NCBI GenBank assembly: GCA_964432995.1
Contig: CAYSPU010000014.1
Span: 1-38,707, forward strand
Reading direction: 5' to 3'
DNA length: 38,707 bases
Origin: CAYSPU01 sp964432995
GTDB lineage: Bacteria; Verrucomicrobiota; Verrucomicrobiia; Limisphaerales; JAHDYP01
Part shown: positions 24,842-33,972 of the stretch, piece after piece
Numbering within the stretch: position 1 is the first letter of the stretch
Layout: each line of letters begins with the position of its first letter
Notes under the pieces: generated by a model
What the model saw: the letters and a program-made list of their open reading frames with translations, nothing else
The model's database searches: none
Told to the model about the DNA's origin: nothing
Made by a program: the position numbers and the translations under genes

Positions 24842-27040
24842 TCAGATTGCGTAGAAGACGCCCGCTTCCAATCCGAACCGCAGGTACTCATCGAGCCGCG
24901 TTTGCAGGTTGGCGACGCGCTGGGGCTGGTACAGGTTGTGGTATGCGCCCATCTCCGCTTCGTCGTCGGCACCCTGGCGGATCTCGAGTGGCGCCAATTG
25001 GCTGAGCTGGCCATAGGCCGCGTCTCCGAAGCGGAGCGAGGTGAACACGGGCGTTACCCGAGTCGCCACCAGGTTCTTCTGCGCGTCCGTCAGCTCGAGG
25101 CTCGAGGCCACGTCCAATTCGCTGGCGCGGTCGTTCAAGGCTTGATCCGGTTGGCAGCGGTATCGCCGGGGCACCCTGGCGGACAGCGGCAGGTAGCAGA
25201 ACCGGACGCAGCCCTCCTGCAGGCGCCGGGCTTTGACCGGAGGTTCGTCCGGTGCGGCAGGTTGGGCCTGGGCGTGGAAGATGGTGTTGGTGGCCAGCGT
25301 CAACACGTCCACCCGCACGCGGCCCGCCAGCGTGCTGTTGCGCACGGTCAGCGCCCCGCCGTAGTCGTTCCCGCTCCCATCCGCGTAGACCAGGGCTTCG
25401 GGCGAACCGGCGTCGACGATCGAATCGGTGATGGTCGCCGCCGCCTCGGTACGGACCCGCAGCGGTCCCGTGATGCTCGAGGCGATCTCGAGATCGAGGT
25501 CGGGTTGATCGACGATGAGGTGGACCGGCACCAGGAACGACGCGGGTGGGGAGGCGATTCGCGGATCGGGGGTCGCGCTCGGGGACAGGGTGCAGTGTCT
25601 GAGGGCCAACGTCGCGAGCCGGTTCGCATCTCCCGCGCCCGTAGTGGACGGGACCCGGACGTTGCCGCCGGCCAGCCACAGTCCGTTGAGCACGAACTCC
25701 GACGCTTCTCCGCCGGTGATGCTCAACTCGCCATCGAGAAAGAGGACGGGACGGTGTTCGTCCGCCGCTCGCAATTCGATGGACATTCCCGGGGGGACGG
25801 TGACGGTGGGTGTTTCGAAGTAGAGGCCATCGTCCTCGATTTCGACGACACCGCCGGTGCCGGCCAGGGCGTTCAACGCCGCCTGGATTGTGGTCTGGCC
25901 GCGCCGCACCCGGACGATCTGTTTTGGATCGGTGGAGAAGGTGGCGGCGCGTCCGTAGGTTCCTCCGCCCAAGCGGCCGACGAAACCGTAGTGATAATCG
26001 ACGCGGACATGTTCCGCGTCCGCGGGCAGGGCAATTCGGCCGAGGACCGGGTCCACCGCAATCCGGTCCTTGGGCATGTGGGCCCAGCCGGTTACCTGTC
26101 CTGAGGCATCCGTGAGGTCGCTGAGGTCGCAAACGCAGATGTCGTCGGCGCCCGCCGGTGGCGAAGGAGGGCTTGTGTCCACGGCAACCCGCAAGCTCCG
26201 GTCGGGTCCGTAGTAGGTCGCCAGATACTCGCTCAGCACCCGGCGACTCAAGGGCATGGGGACATTGAGGGGCGTGGCCAAGTGCGAGATTTCCGACTCG
26301 GTCTCGGCGGCGCTGAACAAGGGGAGATCACGTCCCAGGGGGTCAAAGCGATAGCGGCGGGCGTCCACACGAAAGGCCGGGGCGGCTTGCACGGGGAAGC
26401 TCTCGATTGGCCACAAGTGAATTCCGACATTCGCGATGTTGTGTTTGCCCCGGCCGGAGGCGATGCGCCGGACATCCACGGTGCGGGCGGTCGTGTCGAA
26501 GGGGGTGACGGCATACTCGAGGGTTTCCCAGTTAGGCAGGCGGATAGTCTGCTCGGTGACGCGTCCGGCATCGACACGGTCCTGGTGGGTGATGGTGACG
26601 GCATCGCGCACAGTCGTGAAGGCGAGGTTCCTGGGGCGCAGGTGATTGAGGTATTGGGTGGTGGCCAACCGCGCGAAATACTCGACGGCACAGGCATTCC
26701 ACCCGGTGACGTCGTGGGCGAGTTGTTCGAGCACGGTCGCGGTGCCTTTGCGACGTCGGTAGGCGATGGTGTTGGCGACCTGGGCGCGCTGACTGAACGT
26801 GGCGTTCGGGTAACCGAAGACACCGCGCGCACCCACCAGATCGCCGATGTAGGGCACCACCCATTCGGCGCAGGTTTCAATGAATTGGTCGTCGTAGCGC
26901 TGGGCCAGATCCTCCTCGAGGACGGCGAGTTGTTCGGCGATGAGGGCGAGTAGGGCCTTCAGCGGTTCTCCCTCGGCCGCGTCCCGGAGGCGATGGATCG
27001 CCGGCAGCAAGGCATACAGCCGTTCCGCGTCGAAGCTCAT
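24842..27040 (-). CDS. Phage tail protein I-like baseplate protein with beta-helix C-terminal region
   Basis: A product of 732 residues starting MSFDAERLYALLPAIH. The ATG at 27040 overlaps the stop of the preceding baseplate gene as ATGA; the 36-codon upstream extension lies inside that gene and is rejected. Residues ~1-200 follow the pattern of P2 gpI-type tail proteins found in eCIS clusters: LYALLPAIHRLRDAAEG, then FIETCAEWVVPYIGDLVG, and IAYRRRKGTATVLEQLA, regions that pair with the J-like wedge proteins. Residues ~400-650 show repeated short strands with turns (for example TITDSIVDAGSPEALVYADG and LTVRNSTLAGRVRV) typical of a right-handed parallel beta-helix, often used in fibres. The protein likely links the baseplate to receptor-binding parts. 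The following 242-base spacer holds a REP-like repeat. Confidence 0.82.
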   Translation of the reverse strand: MSFDAERLYALLPAIHRLRDAAEGEPLKALLALIAEQLAVLEEDLAQRYDDQFIETCAEWVVPYIGDLVGARGVFGYPNATFSQRAQVANTIAYRRRKGTATVLEQLAHDVTGWNACAVEYFARLATTQYLNHLRPRNLAFTTVRDAVTITHQDRVDAGRVTEQTIRLPNWETLEYAVTPFDTTARTVDVRRIASGRGKHNIANVGIHLWPIESFPVQAAPAFRVDARRYRFDPLGRDLPLFSAAETESEISHLATPLNVPMPLSRRVLSEYLATYYGPDRSLRVAVDTSPPSPPAGADDICVCDLSDLTDASGQVTGWAHMPKDRIAVDPVLGRIALPADAEHVRVDYHYGFVGRLGGGTYGRAATFSTDPKQIVRVRRGQTTIQAALNALAGTGGVVEIEDDGLYFETPTVTVPPGMSIELRAADEHRPVLFLDGELSITGGEASEFVLNGLWLAGGNVRVPSTTGAGDANRLATLALRHCTLSPSATPDPRIASPPASFLVPVHLIVDQPDLDLEIASSITGPLRVRTEAAATITDSIVDAGSPEALVYADGSGNDYGGALTVRNSTLAGRVRVDVLTLATNTIFHAQAQPAAPDEPPVKARRLQEGCVRFCYLPLSARVPRRYRCQPDQALNDRASELDVASSLELTDAQKNLVATRVTPVFTSLRFGDAAYGQLSQLAPLEIRQGADDEAEMGAYHNLYQPQRVANLQTRLDEYLRFGLEAGVFYAI

Positions 27041-29859
27041 AGGGACACCTCCAGTCCGAGGGGCCGGGGATCCAGCGTCAGCAGTTCTGCCGGCTGCGGT
27101 GTCTTGTCGTCGGCGGAGGGAACCCGCGCGGCGAGGATACTCGGGCAAACCGCCGCTTCCTCCGTGTTCGCGTCGGCTTGGTCCGAGGCGTCCGAGCAGG
27201 CCAGGGCATCGACATCAACCCATGCCACACCCTCGACGCCGTGGATCACCGCGACGATCTCGCTCAAGGCGACGGCCTGCCCAAAGCCGCGTTCCTCGAA
27301 GGAGAAGCGTTCGCGCAGCGCCTCTTCGATCAGCGGCGCGACCACCTCGACCAGGTAATCGGATTCCAGCCTCACCGAGCCCTGGATCCGGAAGAACCGC
27401 GGCTGGTAGGAGCTGACGACGAAGGGCACGTTGGGATCGCCGTACTTGGTGATCGCCGCCACCAGGTTCTCGTGGGTCACGCTCGTCTCGCTGATCTCCG
27501 CGCCCTTCGGACCGGCGACCGTCAGAAAGACGCCGCGTGTTTCTCCGAACCAGACCCAAGTGGCGAGCGCCTTCTCGACGCCCGCGAAGTTGCGGGCGAA
27601 GTCCTCGTAATCCTGAAGCGACACAATCCGGTCGAGGGTCAGAACGGTGATCGGCGCATTGCGTCGGGCCTGATCCAGGGTGTCGGGATCCTCGGCGCCC
27701 GCCGACGCCAGGGGATTGACGGCCGACTTCACCCCCAAGGGCCGGGTCATCAACTGCGACGATTGCCCCGCCTTGACCAGGCCACCCAGGCCGATCCCTT
27801 TCCGGTACTTGGCGGTCACATTCTCGACCCCGGTCGGCAAGCGTGCCCCCTGGACGCCGTCGCCGAACACGACCGTCGTCTTCCCGTCGTCCGTCAACTG
27901 CGTGACGTAGACGCGGTCCTGAGGTTCCCGGCCGTGGAAGCTCGGCACCTCCTCCCACAGGACGTTGTTGACGCGGACTTCGAGGGTGGACCGGCTGCCG
28001 CTGGGCGTGCTTGCCGTCACGTGCGTCACGGGAGACTGCTTGAGCGTGAAGCGTTGGAAGGCCTGGCTGCCGTCGCCGTTTCCCAGCGTTTCCTCGACCG
28101 TCTCTCCGTGCGTCGCCGGAGCGACATTGGCAAAGATCCGCACCGTGGTCGGGTCGTAAACGTTGGCGAGATTGCCGGACAACATGATCGTCGAATGCGT
28201 CTTGTCTGCCTCGACGACCCTCTGGACGACGGCTGTCTCGACCACGTCCTCGTCGTCGTCATGCGCGGAAACCAACGCCACGAACTGATCCGCCACGGTG
28301 AGTGCTCCCTGGAAGCCGCCTTCATCCTCGAGCCGCCAGAGCTTCTCGCCGGATCCGTCTTCAACAGTCACTGCCGGTTCCAGGACAATCAGTTCGTCAC
28401 CGGGGGCGAGGCTTGCGGTCTTGGATGAGTCCGTGTCGGAAACCAGCTTGAGTGATTCCGCATCCGGTTGGATTTGGAGCCGCATGCGTTTGCCCTTGAC
28501 GATCAGAAGCCGTCCGTCGGGGAGATCGTCGAAGCGCCCATCCAGCTCGATTTGCTTTCCTTGGACCGGATCGCGGATCGGCGTTTCGGCCAATTCCAGT
28601 TCCTCGCTCTGGGCGAAGACCGAGCCGCTTCGAGGGGAGAATTTGTCCAGATGCTCTCCGTCGATGGTCAAACGCGTGGCTTTGCCGGAAATGGTGAATT
28701 TGGCGCAGGACGCTTCCGCGACCGCCGTGACCTGATAGAGTTCGGCGTAACGCACGCTGCTGAGCACGATCCAGCTTCCGACGGCGATTTGAGGATAGAC
28801 GGCGTCCAGGTCGATCCAGCGCTGGTCGTTGGGAAACTCGTGGTTGGCCCATTTGTGTTCGCCATCCGCGAAGGCTCCCTTGTTGAAGCGGCCGGTCTGG
28901 GGGTTGATTTCTCCGATGCGCAGCGCCACGGGGAGCGTCTTCCAATCCGGCGCATTATGGCCAAACAGCGCGGTGCGCAGGCGCAAGGCGTAGACCTTGG
29001 GACACTTCTGCGGCGGGAGGCTCGGGGGCAAGTTGCTTCCCAACGGTCTTTCGAACGAGATCTTTGTTCGATTGGCATCAGCGTCCGTTTCGACTTTGGT
29101 GACGCGCCGGAATTCCCAATTGTCGTTCTCTGAATCCTCCATCCGTTCGAGGCCCACGATAATCATCGCCGAGCCTTCCTGGAGGTTGGTCGTGACGCCT
29201 TGGAGATAGAGATGAGTGTCTTCATCCGCGGGCAGATGCAGCCTGGTTTGCCGCGGTTTCATCGCATTCCATTCCGCCCGCGCTTCGATTGCCTCGATGG
29301 TCTCAAAAACCTGTGGTTTCTCGTCCGGTCCGGGAATGCTCTGGACCTTGAGTCCGGCTTCCACCGTGACGGGCGGCGGGGGCTGCATTGGCGCCTGAAT
29401 GGAATTGCCCGTGGCCAGCGCCTGTCCGAACGCGCCGGCGGTCGACTCAACTTCAATCGCGAGATAGGCACTGGCGGCGACGCCGGGATCGAGCTGATAG
29501 CCGATCAACCGCGCCTGCTCGAGCACCGACAGGCGCTCGGTGGCGGTGCGCAGGTAGGCTTCGTTGGCGAGGCGCTCCTGGTAGAACGTCAGCACGTCAG
29601 CCGCCACGCTCCACGCATCCAGGAGGCCAATCGTGAAATCGGCATCCTCCCGCGTCGTGAGGTCCCGCAATGCAGGATAGTTCGTGGCCGAAAGCCGGGC
29701 CAGGAGGGTTTGCTTGAAGCGTGCGTGGGTGCCAACCCGGCAGGCGAGGGCGGAGAGGCCCGGGCGGTTCTCGATGCGAACCGGGGTGCTGACCGCGACG
29801 CCTTGGCAGCAGCCGCAGGCGGTCAGGTTCCGAAGCGAGGGATCGAGGGCTGTGCTCAT
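27037..29859 (-). CDS. Baseplate J/gp47-family assembly protein (second copy, Afp12-like)
   Basis: A 940-residue wedge protein. The N-terminal part contains DLTTREDADFTIGLLDAW, FYQERLANEAYLRTATE and LIGYQLDPGVAASAYLA, the conserved opening of large eCIS putative baseplate assembly proteins. The C-terminal part has a VTAKYRKGIGLGGLVKAG stretch, NPLASAGAEDPDTLDQARR and DRIVSLQDYEDFARNFAGV, the J-like core shared with P2 gpJ and T4 gp6/gp47. Middle residues (~280-560) form an insertion rich in beta strands. Wedge proteins ring the spike and trigger sheath contraction. The ATG overlaps the stop of the other J-like gene as ATGA, and its own stop overlaps the gpI-like start, so three structural proteins are coupled. 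By position it corresponds to Afp12. Confidence 0.88.
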   Translation of the reverse strand: MSTALDPSLRNLTACGCCQGVAVSTPVRIENRPGLSALACRVGTHARFKQTLLARLSATNYPALRDLTTREDADFTIGLLDAWSVAADVLTFYQERLANEAYLRTATERLSVLEQARLIGYQLDPGVAASAYLAIEVESTAGAFGQALATGNSIQAPMQPPPPVTVEAGLKVQSIPGPDEKPQVFETIEAIEARAEWNAMKPRQTRLHLPADEDTHLYLQGVTTNLQEGSAMIIVGLERMEDSENDNWEFRRVTKVETDADANRTKISFERPLGSNLPPSLPPQKCPKVYALRLRTALFGHNAPDWKTLPVALRIGEINPQTGRFNKGAFADGEHKWANHEFPNDQRWIDLDAVYPQIAVGSWIVLSSVRYAELYQVTAVAEASCAKFTISGKATRLTIDGEHLDKFSPRSGSVFAQSEELELAETPIRDPVQGKQIELDGRFDDLPDGRLLIVKGKRMRLQIQPDAESLKLVSDTDSSKTASLAPGDELIVLEPAVTVEDGSGEKLWRLEDEGGFQGALTVADQFVALVSAHDDDEDVVETAVVQRVVEADKTHSTIMLSGNLANVYDPTTVRIFANVAPATHGETVEETLGNGDGSQAFQRFTLKQSPVTHVTASTPSGSRSTLEVRVNNVLWEEVPSFHGREPQDRVYVTQLTDDGKTTVVFGDGVQGARLPTGVENVTAKYRKGIGLGGLVKAGQSSQLMTRPLGVKSAVNPLASAGAEDPDTLDQARRNAPITVLTLDRIVSLQDYEDFARNFAGVEKALATWVWFGETRGVFLTVAGPKGAEISETSVTHENLVAAITKYGDPNVPFVVSSYQPRFFRIQGSVRLESDYLVEVVAPLIEEALRERFSFEERGFGQAVALSEIVAVIHGVEGVAWVDVDALACSDASDQADANTEEAAVCPSILAARVPSADDKTPQPAELLTLDPRPLGLEVSL

Positions 29860-32528
29860 TTGCCGCCTTGAAGCGTGAGGACGAACCGCCCGCGTTCCGG
29901 GTAGTTCGGGTCGTTGTCCAGCCGGGCCACTTCAAGCCGGTCCAGATCGAGTTTTCCGTCCTGACGCGGCTGGTCGCTGGGGTGGTCTTGGCGCTGGAAA
30001 CAGGAGATGTCGACGGAAGCGACGCCGGCGATGTTCTGCGCCGCCTCGTAGAAGGGACTGAGGTAGACGGTCTGCCCGAGGGTGAAATTGTCGGGGTGAA
30101 AGACTCCCTTCGATCCGTCGGCGAGCACGCGGTTGCTGAAACGTTCCAGCAGGGCGGTCCTCACCTCATTCCGGCAGTAATCGGGTTTGACGCAGACCAT
30201 CATCTCCAGCTCGAGCGGCACCGGCCAGGGCGCGCAAATCTCCAGGTCCTGTCCCGCCATGCGGTATTCCTCGAGACCGATCTTCAGCGCTTCCTGGTAC
30301 GCCGCGTCGGGGACCTTCCCCGCCAAGCGGTCCACCGTGAGGAACACCGTGTGCCAACTGCCCGTCCAGCGGGACACCGCCGCGGCGCTCTGGAGCTCCG
30401 GATCGCACCGCCGCGCCATCGCGGCATAGTCATCCAGAGTGACCGCGCGTTGTTGGGTGCGAAAGGCGGCCGGGGCGTTCTGGCGGACTTGCTCGAGGCT
30501 CTCCGGCTCGGTGCCGCCGCCGGCGGGCATGGAGTTGGTCACGTGCTCGATGACGGGGTTCAGCGAATCGCTCACCAGGGCTGGGTCGGCACCGGCGATG
30601 CCACAAATGGCTCCCGCTCCGACGTTGCCGCGCAGGCCAATCCCCACCCGGTAGCGCGCCGTCAGTTGAGCGCCCGACGCCGGCCGTGATCCGCATTGGT
30701 CGTCCCCGAACCGCACATAGGCCGAGCCGTCATTCTCCTTCTCGACGACGAACTCTCTCTTCTCCGGCCCGCTGCCCAAGAGATCCCACACGGGTTCCCA
30801 CACATCGCCCTTGCCGTTTTCGGTCAAGGTGACCTGGGGCAGTGCGTCGCTGGCTGAGACCTTAAGGAGAGCGGTGGCCGAGGTCGGAGGCTGGCCTGCC
30901 ATGTAGGGCGGGGCGTCCCATGCGAAGGGCGGGGCGTAGGTCAGCGGCCGGTTCTCCACGGCGCGCCCCCGGGCGAGGGACTGAAGGCGCGGACGGTATC
31001 GCGGTGGTGTCGGCTCGGTTTCGACCGTCTCGCAGTGCCCGCACGATGTCGTCGGGACCTTGTTCAGCGCCGGATTGGCGTCCGCCACGGCGGGCAGTTT
31101 CTCTCCCTCGATGGTCAGACCGTGGTCGGCGAGCACGATGTTCCCCAACGCCACGCTGATGTCCGCCTCAGTGGCAGTCGAAATGCAGAACGGGAACGGG
31201 AGGGCATCCTCCTCGTGCCACTCGATCTCGGTTACGGGCAGCGGCCCGGGTGGACTGGCGGTCTCGTCGCCCAAGGGATCGACCGATGCCACCACGCGCA
31301 CCAGTCGCACGGCGTGGCGGCGGGTCGGATCGGCATCCGCGGCCTGGCCTGTTTCTGGGCCTTTGATTTCCTCGAGGATCAGGACGTCGCCGGGCTGGAG
31401 ATGGGGGTGGCTGCTCGCCAGCGTGGCGCGCACGGCTCCTTTGGGCAGGCAACATTTCCGATCGCCCCAGGTGTGGAACCGCAGTTCGTTGTGATCCGCG
31501 TGCAGCGTGATCTCGTGCAGGGGTTCGAAGACTTCCGGCCCCTGGTCCAGGGCCGCATCCCAGGCGGCGTCGCCCAGCTTGAGCACCGCGGTGGCACCGG
31601 CCTCGGCCGCGACCGTTCGCGTGAAGAATCTCGTGCGCTGACTGCTGGACTCGACCCGCAGGGGCAAGGTGGCGATATTAGACCGCACCTTGAGATGGAC
31701 CCAAACCCGGGCGTTGCAGCCTTCGTGCATGCGGTAGTCCACCAGCCGGGCATGACGCCGGATCGAGGTGCGCCGGCGGGCCGTGCGCAGATAAGCCTCG
31801 GTGGCCACCGCGTCCTGTCGGTAACTGAGGTAGTCGGCGACGTAAGCGAGCAGTTCGACGAGTGCCACGCCGAGGTCCGCTGGCAGCCGCTGTTTCCACA
31901 GCGGTGTGACCACGGCCAGCCGGTCCAGCATCAACTGACGGAAGGTGGCGTAGTCCTTGGCCAGATAAGGAATCTCAGGTTCGTTGAAGGTCTCCGGAAC
32001 ACATGTCGATCGCGCCTGGCAATCGAAGTCGCCGGGGCAGGCCACTTTGAAGGAGAAGTCCACCGCCGAGAGAATCGGATCGAAGCCCTCAGGCGGGCGC
32101 GGGTCCGGCTTGTCGCGGTCGTCCTCGGCGACGAGCCGCAGGGTGTAGGTGGAGAAGTCACCCGGTTCCGCTACTTCGACGAGCAACACCGACTCGCCTG
32201 GCAGTGGCGCGGGTTCCAGGTCCATGAGGGGCGGCGAGGCCGGGTCCACCGCGGCCACGCGGGTGACTTGGATCGGGGTGAAGCGTTCACCCCCTTCGAT
32301 GACCACATTGCTGAGGGTCAGTTGGTCCGGCGCGACCTCTTTGAGGAGATGCACGAAGAGCCGGCGCTGGCGCCACTGCTTCTGGAGCAACTGCGTGGCA
32401 AGGGGCGCGGTCGGGTCCGGGTCGCCCGGATCGTAGACCTCGAGGAAGTCGATGCCGTTGAGGGTCGGGTGCGCTTTCACCGCGGTGCGCCGGCGCTCTT
32501 CACAGCAGAAGTATTTCAGAGTGGACAT
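29856..32528 (-). CDS. Baseplate J/gp47-family assembly protein (first copy, Afp11-like)
   Basis: An 890-residue protein. The core begins near residue 190 with PYLAKDYATFRQLMLDRLA, followed by LGVALVELLAYVADYLSYR, then VATEAYLRTARRRTSIRRH and LVDYRMHEGCNARVWVHL, a signature of eCIS putative baseplate assembly proteins. Near the C-terminus are ARYRVGIGLRGNVGAGA, ESLEQVRQNAPAAF and RAVTLDDYAAMARR, the J-like core, then a domain beginning CAPWPVPLELEMMVCVKP. The first ~185 residues (KYFCCEERRRTAVKAH) form an extra N-terminal domain with a strand-rich pattern. It would be the Afp11-like wedge subunit. No strong ribosome-binding site precedes the ATG, and a 246-base spacer carrying an inverted repeat separates it from the gp25 gene. 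It is followed by the second J-like gene with an ATGA overlap. Confidence 0.88.
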   Translation of the reverse strand: MSTLKYFCCEERRRTAVKAHPTLNGIDFLEVYDPGDPDPTAPLATQLLQKQWRQRRLFVHLLKEVAPDQLTLSNVVIEGGERFTPIQVTRVAAVDPASPPLMDLEPAPLPGESVLLVEVAEPGDFSTYTLRLVAEDDRDKPDPRPPEGFDPILSAVDFSFKVACPGDFDCQARSTCVPETFNEPEIPYLAKDYATFRQLMLDRLAVVTPLWKQRLPADLGVALVELLAYVADYLSYRQDAVATEAYLRTARRRTSIRRHARLVDYRMHEGCNARVWVHLKVRSNIATLPLRVESSSQRTRFFTRTVAAEAGATAVLKLGDAAWDAALDQGPEVFEPLHEITLHADHNELRFHTWGDRKCCLPKGAVRATLASSHPHLQPGDVLILEEIKGPETGQAADADPTRRHAVRLVRVVASVDPLGDETASPPGPLPVTEIEWHEEDALPFPFCISTATEADISVALGNIVLADHGLTIEGEKLPAVADANPALNKVPTTSCGHCETVETEPTPPRYRPRLQSLARGRAVENRPLTYAPPFAWDAPPYMAGQPPTSATALLKVSASDALPQVTLTENGKGDVWEPVWDLLGSGPEKREFVVEKENDGSAYVRFGDDQCGSRPASGAQLTARYRVGIGLRGNVGAGAICGIAGADPALVSDSLNPVIEHVTNSMPAGGGTEPESLEQVRQNAPAAFRTQQRAVTLDDYAAMARRCDPELQSAAAVSRWTGSWHTVFLTVDRLAGKVPDAAYQEALKIGLEEYRMAGQDLEICAPWPVPLELEMMVCVKPDYCRNEVRTALLERFSNRVLADGSKGVFHPDNFTLGQTVYLSPFYEAAQNIAGVASVDISCFQRQDHPSDQPRQDGKLDLDRLEVARLDNDPNYPERGRFVLTLQGGK

Positions 32529-32573
32529 GTTAGCTCGAGTTCTTCATGGACAAGAACGATCGGGCGCTCTCTC

Positions 32574-32684
32574 CATGAACCGTCAGGTAGGGTGACCTCT
32601 CCGAGGGCGCCGGAAGAGTGTGCGCCTGAACCACTTGTTTCCGGCGCGATGCGGAGATCGCGCCCTACCTTCCACGGGTTCATG
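32574..32684. repeat. Imperfect inverted repeat, possible MITE-like element
   Basis: The 246-base spacer between the gp25-like and first J-like genes holds a ~111-base element with long imperfect terminal inverted repeats. The left arm starts CATGAACCGTCAGGTAGGG (32574-32592) and the right arm ends CCCTACCTTCCACGGGTTCATG (32663-32684, shown here without its two-base tail match), with inner arms also partly complementary (CTCTCCG near 32598 and CGGAGATCG near 32652). It has no coding capacity. It could fold into a hairpin in the mRNA and change expression of the downstream J-like genes. Confidence 0.65.
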
Positions 32685-32774
32685 GGGTCAGCGCATGCGT
32701 CCTGGCGGATGGCAGCTCTCCATGAGACCCGTCTGTGAGCCTCGCCGCCTCAGCCGGTCTGCGGAACGTGCGGG

Positions 32775-33125
32775 CTAGCGGGTGAAATCAGCGGTTTGGG
32801 TCTGTTGTGACCTACGGTTCTTGTAGCGCACCGTCACGCGCAGTTGAGCCTCCTCGCTGGTCACCGTGACCTCGTCCACCTGGATGAGGTCGCCGAGCCA
32901 TTCCTGCAATGCGCCCTGGACGAGGAGTTGGGTCGCCGCAGCCAGTTCGTCGCTGTTGGGGGCGAAGACCAGGCGGCTCAACCCGCTGCCAAAGGTGGGG
33001 CGGTTGACGCGCTCCCCGGGCGCGGTGAACAGCACCTGCTCGATCAGGTCGCGAAGGTAGGCGTCATCCTCCGACTCGGCGGTTCGCCCGCGGCCATCGA
33101 AGTGGTAGGGGAAATCGAGGTTCAT
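32775..33125 (-). CDS. gp25/GPW-family baseplate wedge protein (Afp9-like)
   Basis: A 116-residue protein of typical gp25 size. Its central region YLRDLIEQVLFTAPGERV, then NRPTFGSGLSRLVFAPN, is the core of the GPW/gp25 family, including the hydrophobic strand and the P-x-F-G-S-G-L motif; LIEQVL and TAPGERV fit the beginning of the gp25 domain. In phage T4 and P2 this protein joins the J-like wedge to the sheath. The start at 33125 lies six bases after the stop of the PAAR-like gene. It is followed by a spacer with an inverted repeat. Its position between tip and J-like genes matches eCIS order. Confidence 0.92.
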   Translation of the reverse strand: MNLDFPYHFDGRGRTAESEDDAYLRDLIEQVLFTAPGERVNRPTFGSGLSRLVFAPNSDELAAATQLLVQGALQEWLGDLIQVDEVTVTSEEAQLRVTVRYKNRRSQQTQTADFTR

Positions 33126-33131
33126 GATGAT

Positions 33132-33455
33132 TCACATGCCGGTGACCCGGGTCTGGGTGACGGCGATAATGAGCGGCGTGCCGGTGGGAACGCAGAGCGC
33201 CTGACTGTCCAGCAGGAGCAGCGGCTGACCGTTCGAGGTGACCCGCGTGGCGGCCGTGACGAACTGCGCCGTCACGCAGGGACCGTTGGCCGCCGGCGGC
33301 GGCGGCAGCGCACACCCGGCAACCACGTAAGGCGCGCTCAGCGTCACAGTGGGCTGGCCACCCACCGTCACCCGCGGGTTGACTACTGTCGGCTGGGCCT
33401 GTCCGCCGTGTGCGCAGAGGACGGTGGCCCCGAAGTGAAGGAGGAAACCGGGCAT
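33132..33455 (-). CDS. PAAR-like spike-tip protein
   Basis: A 107-residue protein beginning MPGFLLHFGATVLCAHGG, with further RVTVGGQPTV, VVAGCALPP, NGPCVTAQF and RVTSNGQPLLLLDSQALC segments. Repeated short glycine-turn strands with a C-x-H near the start and three later cysteines resemble PAAR-like/DUF4280-type proteins that fold into a small metal-bound cone at the end of a contractile spike. Such tips sharpen the spike and can carry effectors. It begins seven bases after the gpV-like spike gene, its expected partner, and ends six bases before gp25. The exact family is uncertain but the size, cysteines and location all agree. Confidence 0.75.
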   Translation of the reverse strand: MPGFLLHFGATVLCAHGGQAQPTVVNPRVTVGGQPTVTLSAPYVVAGCALPPPPAANGPCVTAQFVTAATRVTSNGQPLLLLDSQALCVPTGTPLIIAVTQTRVTGM

Positions 33456-33462
33456 GAGTTGT

Positions 33463-33972
33463 TCAGAGGACGTTCAGCGCGCCGTTGTTGATCATCACCG
33501 AGGGACCGACGAGGGTGATGCTCGCCCCTTTGCCGTTCTGGATGTAGATGCCGGTGTCGTTGACGAGGATGCTGGCCCCGGTCGGGCTCTTCAGCATGAT
33601 CCCCCCCGTCGGTCCCGGCAGGTCGCTGATGATGATGCTGTTCTGGAGCGAGGTCTGCAGCACCACGTTCGGGCTGGCCGGGTTTCCGGCCAGAGCCAGG
33701 GCGGGGACGTCCGCCACCGAGCCGTACCAGCAGCCACTCCAAATCGGATGGTTCGGGTCTCCATGTTCGAACTCGACCCAGACGCCCGCCCCGATCTGCG
33801 GCAGCAGGTAGGCGCCCATCTGCCGGCCGGTGAAGGGGAAACAGGGCATCGCCCAACTCGAGGGAAGCACCCCCTCGACGTCTGGCACTTGGACCAACAA
33901 GCGCCCGATCTGCAGGGGGTCCAGGTTGTTGAGCACCATGCCCCGGTATTTGCCATAGTAGGGCTGGCTCAT
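33463..33972 (-). CDS. gpV/gp5 OB-fold spike protein (VgrG C-terminal-type)
   Basis: A 169-residue protein. The N-terminal half is a baseplate spike OB-fold: YGKYRGMVLNNLDPLQIGR, LLVQVPDVEG, SSWAMPCFPF, PQIGAGVWVEFEHGDPNHP and IWSGCWYG, the classic gp5/VgrG/gpV motif series. The second half (IIISDLPGPTGGIMLKSPTG, ASILVNDTGIYIQNG, ITLVGPSVMINNGAL) forms short repeats expected for a trimeric beta-helix needle. It would pierce the target membrane, capped by the PAAR-like protein encoded next. Its ATG overlaps the stop of the gpD-like hub gene as ATGA. In some eCIS the hub and spike are one polypeptide (Afp8); here they are separate genes. Confidence 0.92.
   Translation of the reverse strand: MSQPYYGKYRGMVLNNLDPLQIGRLLVQVPDVEGVLPSSWAMPCFPFTGRQMGAYLLPQIGAGVWVEFEHGDPNHPIWSGCWYGSVADVPALALAGNPASPNVVLQTSLQNSIIISDLPGPTGGIMLKSPTGASILVNDTGIYIQNGKGASITLVGPSVMINNGALNVL

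Noticed and set aside
27041..27148. N-terminal extension of the gpI-like protein
   Set aside because: It lies within the preceding baseplate gene; the ATGA at 27040 is the natural start and family similarity begins right after it.
31035..32738. Plus-strand open frame of 567 codons
   Set aside because: Antisense to the first J-like baseplate gene, which has strong family motifs on the minus strand.
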